Source: Coptis chinensis
Taxonomy: Eukaryota; Streptophyta; Magnoliopsida; Ranunculales; Ranunculaceae
Length of the DNA: 64,000 nucleotides
Reading direction: 5' to 3'
NCBI GenBank assembly: GCA_015680905.1
Contig: CM027385.1
Coordinates: 79,009,501-79,073,500 of the forward strand
This document shows, one piece after another, positions 13,336 through 24,707 of the stretch. Position 1 is the stretch's first letter. Each line of letters opens with the position of its first letter. The notes under the pieces are model-generated. The model had not been told where the DNA came from and did not search any database. It saw only the letters and a program-made list of their open reading frames with translations. A program made the translations under genes and the position numbers.

Positions 13336-14399
13336 GGTTCAAAATATCCACATCATTTTTTGCACATTGGGTACGTACGATGAAAACCAAAACATATCAG
13401 CTATGTCTTCATCGGCATTTTTGATATTCTAGATTGTTATTGTTGTTACGACTTACGAAATTCCATCTTCGCAAATAGTTCCAAGAACGTTGTGACTTCA
13501 GCAAAACTTACGTTATTTCGCCGACTCAAATTAGGGTTCGAGATCTCTGTAACCGTGTTATCTCACCGTTCATTTCAAATCGAGATGTGTGTGTGTGCCT
13601 CGATACCTGTGTGTGTACTCCGAGATGTGTGTGTGTGTGCGTCGAGATACGAGACGTGTGTGTGTGGTACAGAGATCAATCTCTGTACCCAATCTCTGTA
13701 CCCGGTTATAGAGGAACCGGACTCCTCAAATTAAGTCTTAAGCAGATTTTCTTTTCGGTGATTGATAGCTGCAGTTGTCCAAAGAGTTGTCCAAAACTTA
13801 TTGCAGTCATTAAAAAAAAATGTTGATTACGACGAAACTCTTTATAAACGTCATTACTTGCGTACATTGCAGTCAGAATCTTGAGAAATAAGCTTATTTG
13901 TGGTGGAGATCGATCGATGGCACTATAGTGTACCTTTGATTTTGATTTTCATGAATCTTCTCGAGTCACTAAATGATATCCGAATTTGAACTCGTACCAC
14001 TGCGAAAGGGACCATAAGTTACATATCTGGTGATCTGGAGCTTCTACGTCAACATCCTTTGAGGGTCGGTCATTTTTCTCTGTCGTAGGCTAAAACAGGT
14101 TGAGCCCACTAATCATATATGTGGTCAAATCGGATACTAGCTAGACAAAATATGTAGGAGAAAATCTATATGGTTTGCCAATCGGACTCACTAATCATTT
14201 GCTTCTTTTAGTGTGTATGTGCGTTATTTGAGTGTAGTAGTTGCAAGCCTGCGCGTAATGACTGGAAATAAAAGCTCCACCTAAATATCTACATATATAG
14301 TGGAAGTACATAACACGAACACTTGAATTTGGTAAACCTTACAAAATTCATGTATTCTTATTGTGAGGAATAAAAAAGTCCAAGCATTACTGTTGCTGC
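13336..14399. other. Intergenic DNA with a degenerate GT-rich stretch
   Basis: No gene is recognised. 13584-13670 holds an imperfect GTGTGTGTG tract mixed with CGAGAT copies. The end nearest the heat-shock-like gene is probably its 3' untranslated region. Confidence 0.45.
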
Positions 14400-15275
14400 T
14401 CAAGTCTTTTCTTGATGATGTAGTCTTCCAACAGTGACCGTAAGAACGCCATCTTTGACATCTGTGTGAATGTCATCAACATTAGCATCACTTGCAAGAC
14501 TGAAGTGGTTCCAAAAGTGGCGGTATGACCAATGTACTTCACCCTGATTATTCTCATATTTCTTATTGTCACCCTTAATTCTCAAAATTCCCTTATCTGT
14601 TTCAACGGTCACGTCTTCTTTATGGAAGCCTAACAATATGAAGATCGATCAGTTCAAATCATCAAAACATTTACTATTAACAACTACTTTATTTTTCTTT
14701 TTTTTCGTTCTGGATCTTTAAGTACCAAGCACAATCACATTAAGATAAAAGGTGTGGTGTATAAATAAGTGAATTTCGCGAAAAAATGTTGTTTACAGAG
14801 ACAATGCTGTGTTGTAGGCAACAGTTGTCTTGGTAATAAGTGTAGACTGAGTACCAACGTTTTTATCAAGGATGATGCATATTATATTTAAAATTTGTGC
14901 TGAGTTTATACAGAGCCATTTAATTAGCACCTATCCATGTATAGCATGAGTTTATTTTTGTGAGCCTACATTGACAAAAAGAGGTGGTGATTTTGTGCAA
15001 ATTAAGTAAAATGACAATTAGAAATGATTAACAAGAGGATCTTTACCAGGGATTTGTAGAGTGTATACATAAGCATTTGGAGTCTCAGTGCATCTATATT
15101 CTACATGTGATTCAACAACTTCATCATTCATGATTGTATCGCTAGCACCATTCGTACGTGCGTGTGTGTATACTTCCCATGGATGTGTGGAGTCATGGAA
15201 ACATACCACATGTAGAGGGAGTTCTAGAGCAACGACAATGCACAACCATAAGATTAGCTCCCCTGTCACCTTCAT
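14400..15275 (-). CDS. Small heat-shock (HSP20/alpha-crystallin) protein with N-terminal signal peptide
   Basis: Two exons, 15275-15047 and 14629-14400, joined at QIPG/FHKEDV by a GT..AG intron, encode 152 residues. The N-terminus (MKVTGELILWLCIVVALELP) is a hydrophobic signal peptide. The rest matches the alpha-crystallin fold: YTLQIPGFHKEDVTVETD, GILRIKGD, FWNHFSLASDANVDDIHTDV and GVLTVTVGRL. Members are oligomeric holdase chaperones, and a signal peptide suggests the endoplasmic reticulum or secretory route. It is shorter than ER HSP22, lacks an obvious C-terminal IXI motif and has no KDEL-like end, so it is a divergent member that may not oligomerise normally. A TATA box lies about 155 bases upstream of the start. 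Confidence 0.82.
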
Positions 15276-15428
15276 ATTGATATGTACTTATCTCTAGGAC
15301 TCTAGGTACCAAATTCCGGTTAAGGTGAATTCTTCGTTTAGGAATTATTGTCAAACTTTAAGGTGTATGAAAGACGAGCAAAGAAAGACTAGAACAAGAG
15401 GAGAGTTGAAGGGATAGATACGAGTCAG

Positions 15429-15436
15429 TTATATAG
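15429..15436 (-). promoter_or_regulatory. TATA box of the HSP20-like gene
   Basis: On the minus strand CTATATAA lies about 155 bases upstream of the ATG at 15275, a plausible core promoter. I did not find a convincing three-unit heat-shock element next to it. Confidence 0.45.
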
Positions 15437-15439
15437 AGG

Positions 15440-16044
15440 CACTGAAAAGAGTATGGCAGTGGTTACTCCACAATGGAAAGTGTCCGGAGCACTACGTAGG
15501 TCGGTTGGATTCTCCACTAGTTTGTGCTGTTTACACTTCATCCTTAACTGGTTGACTTCGGGTGACCAAATAAGGTGCAGAGGTTGGATTTGGTAATAGT
15601 AGATCTCCTTCATTTGGGATTGTTGAGAATATATCACCCTTACCTTGACCAACAACTTTCCGGTCCAGTTTACCTTGGGGATTTTGGAGGCAGGTTTTGG
15701 GATAAATCTCCCTCAACTTGATTCAGTTACTTAAAAAACCCTCGCTTGCTGACTAATCCACAAAACCTCCCTGTTTTTCGAAATAAGAAAATAAAACTAA
15801 TAATGACCTGAATACCCCCGTCATTTTTGAATTAGTGTAGAAACATCTCGCTATTCAGATGTGAAATATCAATTTCTTTGTCATAAAACACTACCAAAAT
15901 CAAAACAAGAAGTTTGGTTATTTAAAAAGCATATCTAAACCATAACCCATTGGAAAATCTCCGACTTCTTTGGGAAAACAATAATTTTGCAAACAAAAAA
16001 TCAAACTTTCAAGTTCTAGAAGAGATGAAGATTAAATTAAGAAG
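15440..16044. other. Intergenic DNA
   Basis: AT-rich sequence with no recognised coding frame. The stretch near 15700-15840 looks like the edge of a mobile element, but I found no matching inverted end nearby. Confidence 0.35.
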
Positions 16045-16710
16045 ATGGTTGCTCCAAAAACTACGGCAAACAAACCAAATCTGGTGAGAATCTTCAACTT
16101 TTAATCATATTTTAAGAAATTTGTATGAAAAAATAAATTTTCATATGTGAGCTAGTTTGTAAATACGAATTTACATTTGTTTAGTGATTTCACTCTGTAT
16201 TTTATAGTTTTCATAGTTTTGCAATTTCAAGTTTGGGTTTATTATGAATTTTTATGTTTGTGTATGTAGTAGTTTTACTATGCATTTTTATATTTTTAAG
16301 TAGTAGTTTTTCTCTATATTCTTAAATTTAGTAGTGTTTTTACTCTGTTTTTTTAATGTTTGTGTAATATGTGGTGATAGTTTTACTCTGTATTCTTAAA
16401 TTTGTATAGTAGTTTTTATCAAGCATTCTTAAATGTGCATAGTAGTTTTACTCTTGCACTTTTTAAATTTATGCGATATTAATTAATTTATGTTATTTTA
16501 AACTTTGCATAGATAGTCTTTGTTATTAATTGGTTTTCTCTCATTTAATGTAAGGAAAAGGAAAAGAATAAGTCATACAAGACTTTTAGAGCTTCTGCAT
16601 TACCTACGCTTGGGGTTGTAGCAGATTTTAAGAAAAGGCTTAGAGCTAAGGACCATATCTCAACAATGAATATGGGATCTAAAAGAAGAATGCAAGAAAT
16701 GATGAGTTGA
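16045..16710 (+). CDS. Candidate two-exon gene for a 64-residue basic protein, family unknown
   Basis: Exon 1 (16045-16083) encodes MVAPKTTANKPNL and ends at a good donor (CTG/GTGAGA). Exon 2 (16555-16710) starts after a TAAG acceptor and continues in the same phase for 51 codons to TGA without a stop: EKEKNKSYKTFRASALPTLG, then VVADFKKRLRAKDHIS and TMNMGSKRRMQEMMS. The product is lysine- and arginine-rich, with no membrane segment and a methionine-rich tail. I do not recognise the family. The intron is extremely T-rich, which contrasts with the codon-like composition of exon 2. The splice sites and continuous phase argue for a real or recently real gene, but a gene fragment carried by a mobile element would look similar. 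Confidence 0.35.
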
Positions 16711-16899
16711 TTTTTGTTTTAATCAGTTCTTGGTGGATTTGTTATTAGATCTTTGATGTAATGACTACAATTGTTAGAATTACGGATGTAAAAAGGCTGA
16801 TTTGGCTTAATGTGTTGTTGGTAAATGATGTAATGGGAACTGTTTTATCTTTTAGGTTAGTTGGTAAAAACAGTTGGGTTTGTTTTGTTTCAAAAATAT

Positions 16900-17445
16900 A
16901 TATTGTGTAAAAATAATTTTGCATAGGTTATGATTCGTTTTCTCTATGAAAATTTAACTTTTCATAGATCAAATTATTGTGTAAATTTAAATTTACATAG
17001 ATAAGTTCTCAGAAAATACATTTTAACAGGTTGTATAAAATTACATGAGTTCGTTTTGTCGATATTAGATTGGTCAATTTCAAAGAAATGTTATGTGAAA
17101 ACAATTTATCATGCATAGTTTCTTATTTGTGTTGCATACTTGCATGTAAACACACTCTTCTAAATAAATTTAAATTTGCATAGATCAAGTTATTATGTAA
17201 ATTTAAGTTTTCACAGCTCTAGTGACTATGTAAATTTAAGTTTGCATAGTACAAATGTTTTTAAAGTAGGACATGTTTTGTTTCACAAATCTATTATGTA
17301 AATTTAAATTTTCATATGTAAATTCTAATTTTCTTATATCAAACTACTATGTAAATTCAAATTTTCATATATCAAACTACGATGTAAAATTAAATTTTCA
17401 TATGTCAAACTACTATGTAAATTTAAATTTCCACATGAAAATCGA
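16900..17445. repeat. Degenerate tandem repeat, about 35-bp unit
   Basis: The motif CTATGTAAATTTAAATTT followed by TCATATATCAAACTA recurs at irregular spacing and is most regular at 17280-17430. The 64-codon minus-free plus frame over it (17273 onward) is an artefact of the repeat. Confidence 0.6.
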
Positions 17446-17765
17446 GAAATCTCTGCCAGGGATGGCCGGGACCCGATGGGAAGGGGCATCTTCATCAAGG
17501 AAAAATAAGGGGAGTGTGGCGAAAGTGAACTGAACCCAACTCCTCATTTATGATTCCAATACTAAACATTACACGGGGAATCACTTCTTGATAGAAAGCA
17601 AAGTCTTCACTTGCCCGACACCTTGTTACACAACTTGACATTCTCGAACCGAAAGTAAGTGTCACCAACCATTTCCACATGTTCATGCAAGGTTTCATCA
17701 TTCATGACAGTGGGTAGACGGACGCTCCTTCTCCTTCATGTCAATAATAGCCTTGCATCACGTGT
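17430..17765 (-). pseudogene. 3' fragment of an ILR1/IAR3-like IAA-amino-acid hydrolase
   Basis: In changing frames the minus strand reads DMKEKERP, TVMNDETLHEHVEMVG, then SEDFAFYQEVIPRVMFSIGI, NEELGSVHF, PYFSLDEDA and LPIGSRPSLAEI. These are the C-terminal blocks of the M20 metallopeptidase family that releases auxin from amino-acid conjugates. The GGEDFAFYQEVIPG block is conserved, but the first Gly residues are replaced by RAS. Frameshifts and the absence of the N-terminal two thirds make this a fragment. It abuts a PPR fragment on the same strand. Confidence 0.78.
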
Positions 17766-18196
17766 ACCAAAGCCCGTTTTGTGACCACCGCATCCAAATT
17801 TATGCATATCAACATGATTAATACATAATCACCACATTTAACATACCACCTTGACATAGAATTCCAATAAACCACATTTCTTTCAGGCATCTCATCAAAC
17901 AACCTCTTTGCTTCCTTAATACTCCCAACCAATGCATATCCATTAATCATAGTATTCCAAGACACCATTCTCTCAAAAACCAACTTAGCTAGCTCCATTT
18001 CACTATATTTCACATACCCATCAATCATAGCATTCCAGCACACCACATCTTCAACACAACACATCTCAAAACCACCAAAGCTGGTATCTTTAGTAGTTTT
18101 CTTAAAATTCCCAAATACTGGAGGAGTCACTCTCATGAGCTCCTGGGCCACTCTCCATGTATACTTCATCTTCTGTACATCACTCCACCTAAGCAT
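17766..18196 (-). pseudogene. Pentatricopeptide repeat (PLS-class) gene fragment
   Basis: The frame reads DVVCWNAMIDGYVKYSEMEL, then VSWNTMINGYALVGSIKEAK, RLFDEMPERNVVYWNSM and RWYVKCGD, about three to four PPR motifs in the P/L/S order of plant organelle RNA-binding proteins. Such proteins normally carry ten or more repeats and a targeting peptide; neither is present. The fragment joins directly to the ILR1-like piece, so it is probably part of a composite copied by a mobile element. Confidence 0.75.
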
Positions 18197-18420
18197 TCCA
18201 TCCTTTCCTTACTCCTCATGCTTGGCCTTCTCTTCTTGGTGTTATAATTGGCTTGTTCAAATCACGTAGTACAGTGATCATAAGTGGTGATGACGATTCT
18301 GTTGTGAAGTTGGATGCGAAATTTGTTGAGAAGTTGGAGCGAAAAAATGATGTTGAGGCTGAAGAGGTCAGTGAAATGGAGAAGGAGGTTTTTAATTTTA
18401 TGAGAAGCTTCAAGCAATGA
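18195..18420 (+). pseudogene. Unrecognised coding-like fragment
   Basis: An open plus frame ends at TGA at 18418-18420 with an acidic, coiled-coil-like sequence: STVIISGDDDSVVKLDAKFV, then EKLERKNDVEAEEVSEMEKE and VFNFMRSFKQ. It has no ATG in frame close by. It looks like the last exon of a gene I cannot name, next to the PPR and ILR1 fragments. Confidence 0.25.
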
Positions 18421-18902
18421 GATCTGATCTAAATATGGAAGAAGGGTAAAAAAGGTAATAAAATAAAATAGGAAATAGAAATCGGATGAAATTTTGATAT
18501 TGGAAAACATGGAGTTTTGTGATATGAAATTGATAAATAGGGAGGTTATGTGGTATGGGCGATATAAAGGGGTTTACACTCATCCGGATTAAAACCAAGG
18601 GGCTGAGCCCCATTTCTTCATTTTGGAGGACATAGTATTATTTATTTATTTATTTCAATAAATTATTAAGGCGATATAGTTGGGATGTTTTAAGGCCTAA
18701 AAAGGCTACAAAAGAATACAAAGATAGTGTTTTGGAATTGGGGGCTCGGTAGCTCACGGACTTACAGATTGTGTTTATTTGATATAAATAAAGCAAAGGA
18801 TTGCACAAGAAACTAATTTATAATATTGTAGGGGGCCGCAAAGAGCCTTCAATGAGAGGCGTAAACTCACAAAATCCAGGAAGTAGGGCTTGATCTATGT
18901 TA
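18421..18902. other. Intergenic DNA
   Basis: AT-rich, including a short TTTA repeat near 18640. No gene recognised. Confidence 0.4.
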
Positions 18903-19724
18903 TCCTTAGATATATACTAGCTACTGTGCACGTGGTACCCACGTCGGATTCACAATTTTTTTTTTAAAGCTTATAAATATTAAATTACTATTTTACCCCT
19001 AATTTTTTTTAAAAATAATTTAAAAAAAATGTGAAATGACCAAAATGTCCCTACTTCCACACACATTCACTATTCACTCGACCCCTCCTTTTTCTATATA
19101 TCCTTAGATATATATTATAGCTATACCCTCTTGGCTCTATTTTTCAAAGCTTTACATAGTCTCCAATTTTTTGTAAACTCTATAATTATGGAAAAAAAAA
19201 GGAATTCCAAATTTTTAGATATCCTTAGATATATATTATAGGTGTACCCTCTTGGCTATATTTTTTGAGCGTTCACAGAGTCTCTAATATTTGTAAAACT
19301 CTTTGGCTAATTACGAAAAAGTTGGAGACAAATAAGATAAAATCAGACAAATAAGGAATTTCCAACTTTGGGCTGGACGCTTATACTCTTTTTATTTCCT
19401 TGATTTTCAAGATGGTTAAGTTGTCAAAATTAAGCGCATATCTCCTTTTTTTTTTTTACCAAGGCAAGCAGCAAAATACTTTTCAAGACCAAAAGAGATA
19501 TGTTCTAAACTAGGGTATCCTATGTTTAATCCCTTCTATGCTAGAGAATATGATTTGAATGAACTCATATAACTATATAATCTTCATCAATAGATTTAAG
19601 AGAAGGCATGTCCCACAACAAAAGTAGTAAGTAAGAATTTTTATGCATGCCCTTCTGCTAAAAAGACCCTTAGTCCCGTAAAATAGACTATACATGTACA
19701 TGAATTAATATTGGAGATTTAGCA

Positions 19725-19725
19725 A

Positions 19726-19770
<45 letters not shown>
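19725..19770. repeat. (AAT)n microsatellite
   Basis: About fifteen AAT units in a row, inside the Helitron nest. Confidence 0.9.
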
Positions 19771-19773
<3 letters not shown>

Positions 19774-19941
19774 GGAGGAGAAAAAAAAATCTTCTACTGA
19801 CAGTTTGATTACCAAGATATTAAATCACGACAACAATAAACGTTCTACAGTAGTACTCTTATGGAAAACATGTTGAAATGTACATATGCCTACATGGGAT
19901 GATGAAAAGCCCTATTTGATATACAAAATACAAAATATGGT

Positions 19942-20168
19942 TCAAGAGGCCGGTGACGATTCATCGTCTGCATTTTCAATCTCTGTGGTTTCTACACTCT
20001 TCTCTTCCACAATAAATCCATCCCTGAACCTATCGTAGTTTGTTTGCTCATCTGACTTCCAAGGACGTTCCCCCAGTACTCTAATCATGTCCTCTTGATG
20101 TAAAACCTCCTTCTCCAACAAATGACTCAACAATCTGAACCACATGCTCTTTATGCTCGCGCCCTTTA
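19942..20168 (-). pseudogene. Captured C-terminal exon of a mitochondrial FtsH3/10-type protease
   Basis: The minus strand reads LLSHLLEKEVLHQEDMIRVL, then GERPWKSDEQTNYDRFRDGF, an acidic tail and a stop. This is the C-terminal end of plant FtsH3/10, the m-AAA zinc metalloprotease subunits of the mitochondrial inner membrane. ATPase and HEXXH domains are absent. Its position between Helitron ends points to capture of a genomic exon. Confidence 0.8.
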
Positions 20169-20629
20169 TTAGCCTACATCAATAAGAAACCACAAACAGA
20201 AAATTTCACGAATAACTCTTATGAAGTTTTCAATCCTCTTTAGTTTTTTCTTTAAAGGGAGATGGTTGATTGGGCTGATTACTTCTACGACCATTGACTT
20301 TTCAGTTTCGCATTGGCTGATTGCTTTTATGAAATAATGTTTATCACAGAGATAGGATTTGGTTGAATTTTATGAGTAATCACCTCCTTAAATGTTCCAT
20401 GTGCTTATTAAAAATAGCCATTCTGAATGTATCCTACAACCATTGAGCTCCAAGAAATCACATCTCGGTACGTAGTATCTTCGAAGACAAAAGCAACATA
20501 TTGAATTGAATAACATTTTGTGTAAACAGATAGAAGAGCATTTCTAATCCTTCTTTCAGGATCCAATCTGTTCCTATAGGAGTAGCCATAGATTTTTGTA
20601 TCATTTCTTTACAATTATCAAGCTACACT

Positions 20630-20790
20630 AAAGATATTGATGGCAGGGAGGACACTTACTAAGGTTACGACATTCGGCTTCAAGCCCAGATCCAACATGT
20701 CAATGAAAATGCTCACGACATCACTAGACATAGTATATTGAGCAAGAGAAGAAACAACCCCACTATATGTAACTACATCTGCGTATATTG
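20630..20790 (-). pseudogene. Captured PPR gene fragment
   Basis: One minus frame reads SDVVSIFIDMLDLGLKPNVV, then TLVSVLPA, the junction of two PPR motifs in PLS-class proteins (KPNxVTLVSVLPA), before meeting a stop. Only about 50 residues remain. It differs from the fragment at 17.8-18.2 kb. Confidence 0.65.
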
Positions 20791-20965
20791 TATATTGTAT
20801 GCTATCCTAAAAAAAACCGTTATGAGCATAGCTATACATTAGAGCATTCCACGCGTTATTTTCTCTTCGGGCTTGAGATTTTTAGCACTATATGTTGGTA
20901 TTCTCCTCTTATAGAATTGAAGGCATCACAAGTACACATAATTTGGTTATAAACTTCAGTTAATA

Positions 20966-21470
20966 GTGAAAATGATTCATGTTTGTCATCTTTATCGCTG
21001 GCCATGCATGACTTTATATTTGATGGGATTTGCTTGCTATGGTTTGAATAGATTTAATGATAGTTTTGGATATCTAAATAGGGCTAACAATATATTGTCA
21101 AAGTTAGAATCAGAACCCGCCCTTGACTTGCTTCAGCATGAGCTAGCAGCTTAAACGAATACCACAACTTCAATTAGTGCAAGTAGCGAGCTTAGTGTGC
21201 ATGATAGGAAATTAGCCGACGCTATTGAATAATAAAAACACATGTTTATGTTGCATTGTTGATTAATAAGGAGGTTTTGCCACATTGTTTGTAGGCATTG
21301 GAAATATATAAAGCTCAATAAGGAGATGATGATTCAGTTGAGGTTGTCTATTTAGGCGTCTTTTTAAAGTTGTATATAAGAATTGAGGAAACGATATAGC
21401 TTTGGAGAATCAACTGTCTCAGAAGGTATTTAAGATTTAGGGACCGAAAAGCTAATGTGCGAAGTTGACA
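20966..21470 (+). pseudogene. Captured TPR (kinesin-light-chain-related) gene fragment
   Basis: The plus strand reads GLNRFNDSFGYLNRANNILS, then KLESEPALDLLQHELA, and after a gap ALEIYKAQ, GDDDSVEVVYLGVF and LWRINCLRRYLRF. The order resembles plant KLCR-type tetratricopeptide proteins (RFxDSLGYLNRAN, then ALEIHKxQLGxxSVEV). The two parts are probably separate exons with intron sequence between. Stops and a shift show it is not functional. Confidence 0.55.
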
Positions 21471-21704
21471 TTGTTAAGTTGGGGAGGTTTTTATGACGCT
21501 TAATTTGTATAATTCTTATTAGCAAAACACATGAGAAGAGTATGGCTAGAGTCTAGAGCTATGACACTTATTTGCTATTTTAGAGTCCCTCTATAACCAC
21601 AAAAGTTTCGAGCTTCTAAGAAGAAGTGTCTTACAAAGGGGTTTGATTTATTTTGAGTGTTTACTTACAAGGTTTTAATCATACTAAGATTTGTGCCGCG
21701 AGAC

Positions 21705-24318
21705 ATTGAACTAACCTAAAAAAAATAATTAAGTTAAAATTAGAAAATGGGTAACTAATATCAAAGAATAATTAACTGAAAATTGGAAACTGGATGCAAC
21801 TACACCTAAATAACCTTAAAAAAAATTAATGGAAAATTGGGCCCGGATGCAAATGCATTGAACTATGTAACCTCAAAGAATAATTAACATAAAATCGTAA
21901 ACTGGATGGAATTGCAGTGAACCTCAAAAAATAATTAATGAGAAATTGGAAATTGTATGTAAATGCATTGAACTAACCTAAACTAACCTCAAATAATAAT
22001 TAATGGGAAATCGAAAACTGGATGCAAATGCATTGAACTAACCTAATTAACGGGAAATCGGAAACTGAATGCAAATGCAACAAACTAACCTCAAAAAACA
22101 ATTAACGGGAAATCAGAAACTAGATGCAACTGCATTGAACTAACCTAATTAATGAAAAATTGAAAACTGGATGCAAACGCAACAAACTAACCTCGGTGAA
22201 CAATTAACGGGAAATCGAAAATTGTAAGCAAACTCATTGAACTAATGTCAAAGAATACTTAACAAAAAATCGAAAACTTGAAGCAACTACATTTAACTAA
22301 TCTCGAAAAATAATTAACGGGAATTCGAAATTTATAAGCAAATGCATTGAATTAACCTCAAAAAATAATTAAACGGAAATCGGAAACTGGATGCCATTGT
22401 ATTAAACTAACCTCAAAATATTACTCACAGGAAATCAGAAATTGGATGCAACTGCATTGAACTAACTTCAAATAATATTTATCGGGCAATCGAAAACTTG
22501 ATGCAAATGCATTTAACTAACCTCAAAAAATAATTAACGTGAAATCGGAAACTGGATGCAAATGCATTGAACTAATATCTAAAAATAATTAATTGGAAAT
22601 CGGGTTCAATCTGGTCGCAAATGTATTGAACTAACATCAAAGAATAATTAAAGGGAATCAGTAATTGGATGAAACTAACATTATTATTATTATTTTTGCA
22701 TGGAACTAACCTCGAATAATAATTAACGAGAAATCGAAAACTAGATACAAATGCATTGAACCAACCACAAAGAATATAGAACGGGATATTCAAAACTGAA
22801 TGTAACTGCATTAAACCAACCTCAAATAATAAATAACGGAAAATCTAAAACTAGACGCAATTGCACTGAACTAAGCTCAAAAAATAATTAACGAAAAATT
22901 GGTTTGGATGTAAATGCATTGAACTAACCTCAAAGAATAATCAATGGAAAATCGAAAACTGGATGTAAGTGCATCAAACTAACCTCAAAGAAAGTTGAAA
23001 ATTGGATGCAAATCCATTGAACTAAACTCGAATAATAATTTACAGGAAAACAAAAACTGGATGCAAATGCATTGACTTAACCTCAAAAAATAATTAACGG
23101 GAAATAAAAAATTGGATGAAATTGCATGGAACTAACATTTTTTTTTCTTTGCATAGAACTAACCCCAAAGAATAATTAACATGAAATCAGAAACTGGATA
23201 CAAATGCATCGAACTAACCACAAATAGCAATTACCAAGAAATCGAAAACTGAATGCAAATGCATTGACCTAATCTCAAATAATAATTAATAGGACATCAG
23301 AAATTGAATGCAAGTGCATTGAACTAACCTTAGATAATAATAATTAACCTATAAATCATGACTATATGCAAATGCATTAAACTAACCTTAAAACGAGAAA
23401 TCGGTTACTGGATGCAAACACAACGAACTAACCTAAAAGAATAATTAACGGGAAATCAGAAACCTGATATAAATGGAACGAACAAACCTCAAAAAATAAT
23501 TAATGAGAAATCGAAAACGGAATACTAATGCGTTAAACTAACCACAAAGAATAATTAATTAACGGGAAATTGAAAACTGGATACAAATACATTGAACTAA
23601 CCTCAAATAATGGTTAACAGAAAATCAAAAACTGAGTGTAAATTCTTTGAATTAACCCGAAAGAATAATTAAAGGAAATCCGAAAACTCGATGCAACTGC
23701 ACTAAACTAACATAAAAAACAATTAACGGAAAATCGAAAACCGGATGCAAGTATGCAACTGCATTGAACTAATCTCAAAAAATAATCAATGGGAAATCTG
23801 AAACTAGATGCAATTGCGTTTAGGTAAACTTAAATAATAATCAACATGAAATCAGAAACTGTATGTAATTGCATTGACCTAACTCTCAAAGAATAACTAA
23901 CGAGAAATCAAGAACTGGAAGAAATTACATTAAACTAACCTAAAGAAAATCACCGGGAATTCTCAGAAATTAGATGCAAATGCATTAAATGAACTAACCC
24001 TATTTATTTATTTATTATTATTTTTTGCATGGAACTAACCTCAAAGAATAGTTAATGTGAAGTCAAAAACTGGATGCAAATGCATCGAACTAATCTCAAA
24101 GAATAATTAACATGAAATCGAAAACTGGAGGCAAATGCATTGAACTAACTGAAAATAATAATTAAAGAGAAATCGAAAACTGGATGCAACTGCATTGAAC
24201 TAACTCAAAGTATAATTAAGGGGAAATTAAAATGGATGCAAATGCATTGAACTAACCTCAATGAATAATTAACGAGAAATCTAAAAATTGGATACAATTG
24301 CGTTGAACTAACCTAAAA
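21705..24318. repeat. 55-bp minisatellite array 1
   Basis: Unit consensus is AACTAACCTCAAAGAATAAT, then TAACGGGAAATCGGAAACTG, then GATGCAAATGCATTG. I counted 55 bases between successive GGGAAATC cores near 22040. The array is roughly 45 to 50 diverged units, with small indels and a few (TTA)n or poly-T interruptions (22680, 23140, 24000). It ends at the conserved AACATAGTTGTATTAT segment. Confidence 0.93.
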
Positions 24319-24707
24319 ACATAGTTGTATTATATGTAGTTGGAATGTTCAACAAATATAATTTTGTATTTAAAATAGTGTTTATCATATATATCTATTT
24401 TCGTATGATTGGGAATGACTTGGTATTTAAGTAGCTTAAGTATGATCTTTGCCTTATTGGACATTCTAACAAAAATTTAATCAAATTTCTATTATGTAAC
24501 AACAAATAGAAGTCGAAAGATTTTAGCAAAGTTGTGCTCTATCTTTTTATAGAGCATGGGGTTTTCACGTTACAAGAAATTTGGATATGTGATCAATATA
24601 ACATTTATATATCTTATAACTGTGCATAGTTACAAATATTTTTCATAATAATTTAAGAATAATTTAATATAGTGGCACTGTTAAGTAGGGACGGGTTCAA
24701 AAGCTAG
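24319..24707. mobile_element. Helitron 3' domain, copy 1, decayed hairpin and CTAG end
   Basis: This segment begins ACATAGTTGTATTATATG and also contains ATTTAAAATAGTGTTTATC; both recur in the copies starting at 26542 and 28516. It ends GGGACGGGTTCAAAAGCTAG then T. The left arm of the hairpin has decayed. Confidence 0.65.

Noticed and set aside
13584..13734. Cys/Val-rich frames at 13.5-13.8 kb
   Set aside because: They are translations of a degenerate GT repeat.
15700..18620. A single Pack-MULE spanning the small gene and the ILR1/PPR fragments
   Set aside because: I could not find matching inverted ends or a 9-bp duplication at plausible borders.
22572..22811. 79-codon minus frame in the minisatellite
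   Set aside because: Falls inside the 55-bp repeat array and a (TTA)n interruption.
21705..24318. CRISPR-like regular repeats
   Set aside because: Units are contiguous and diverged with no unique spacers, in a plant genome; it is a minisatellite.
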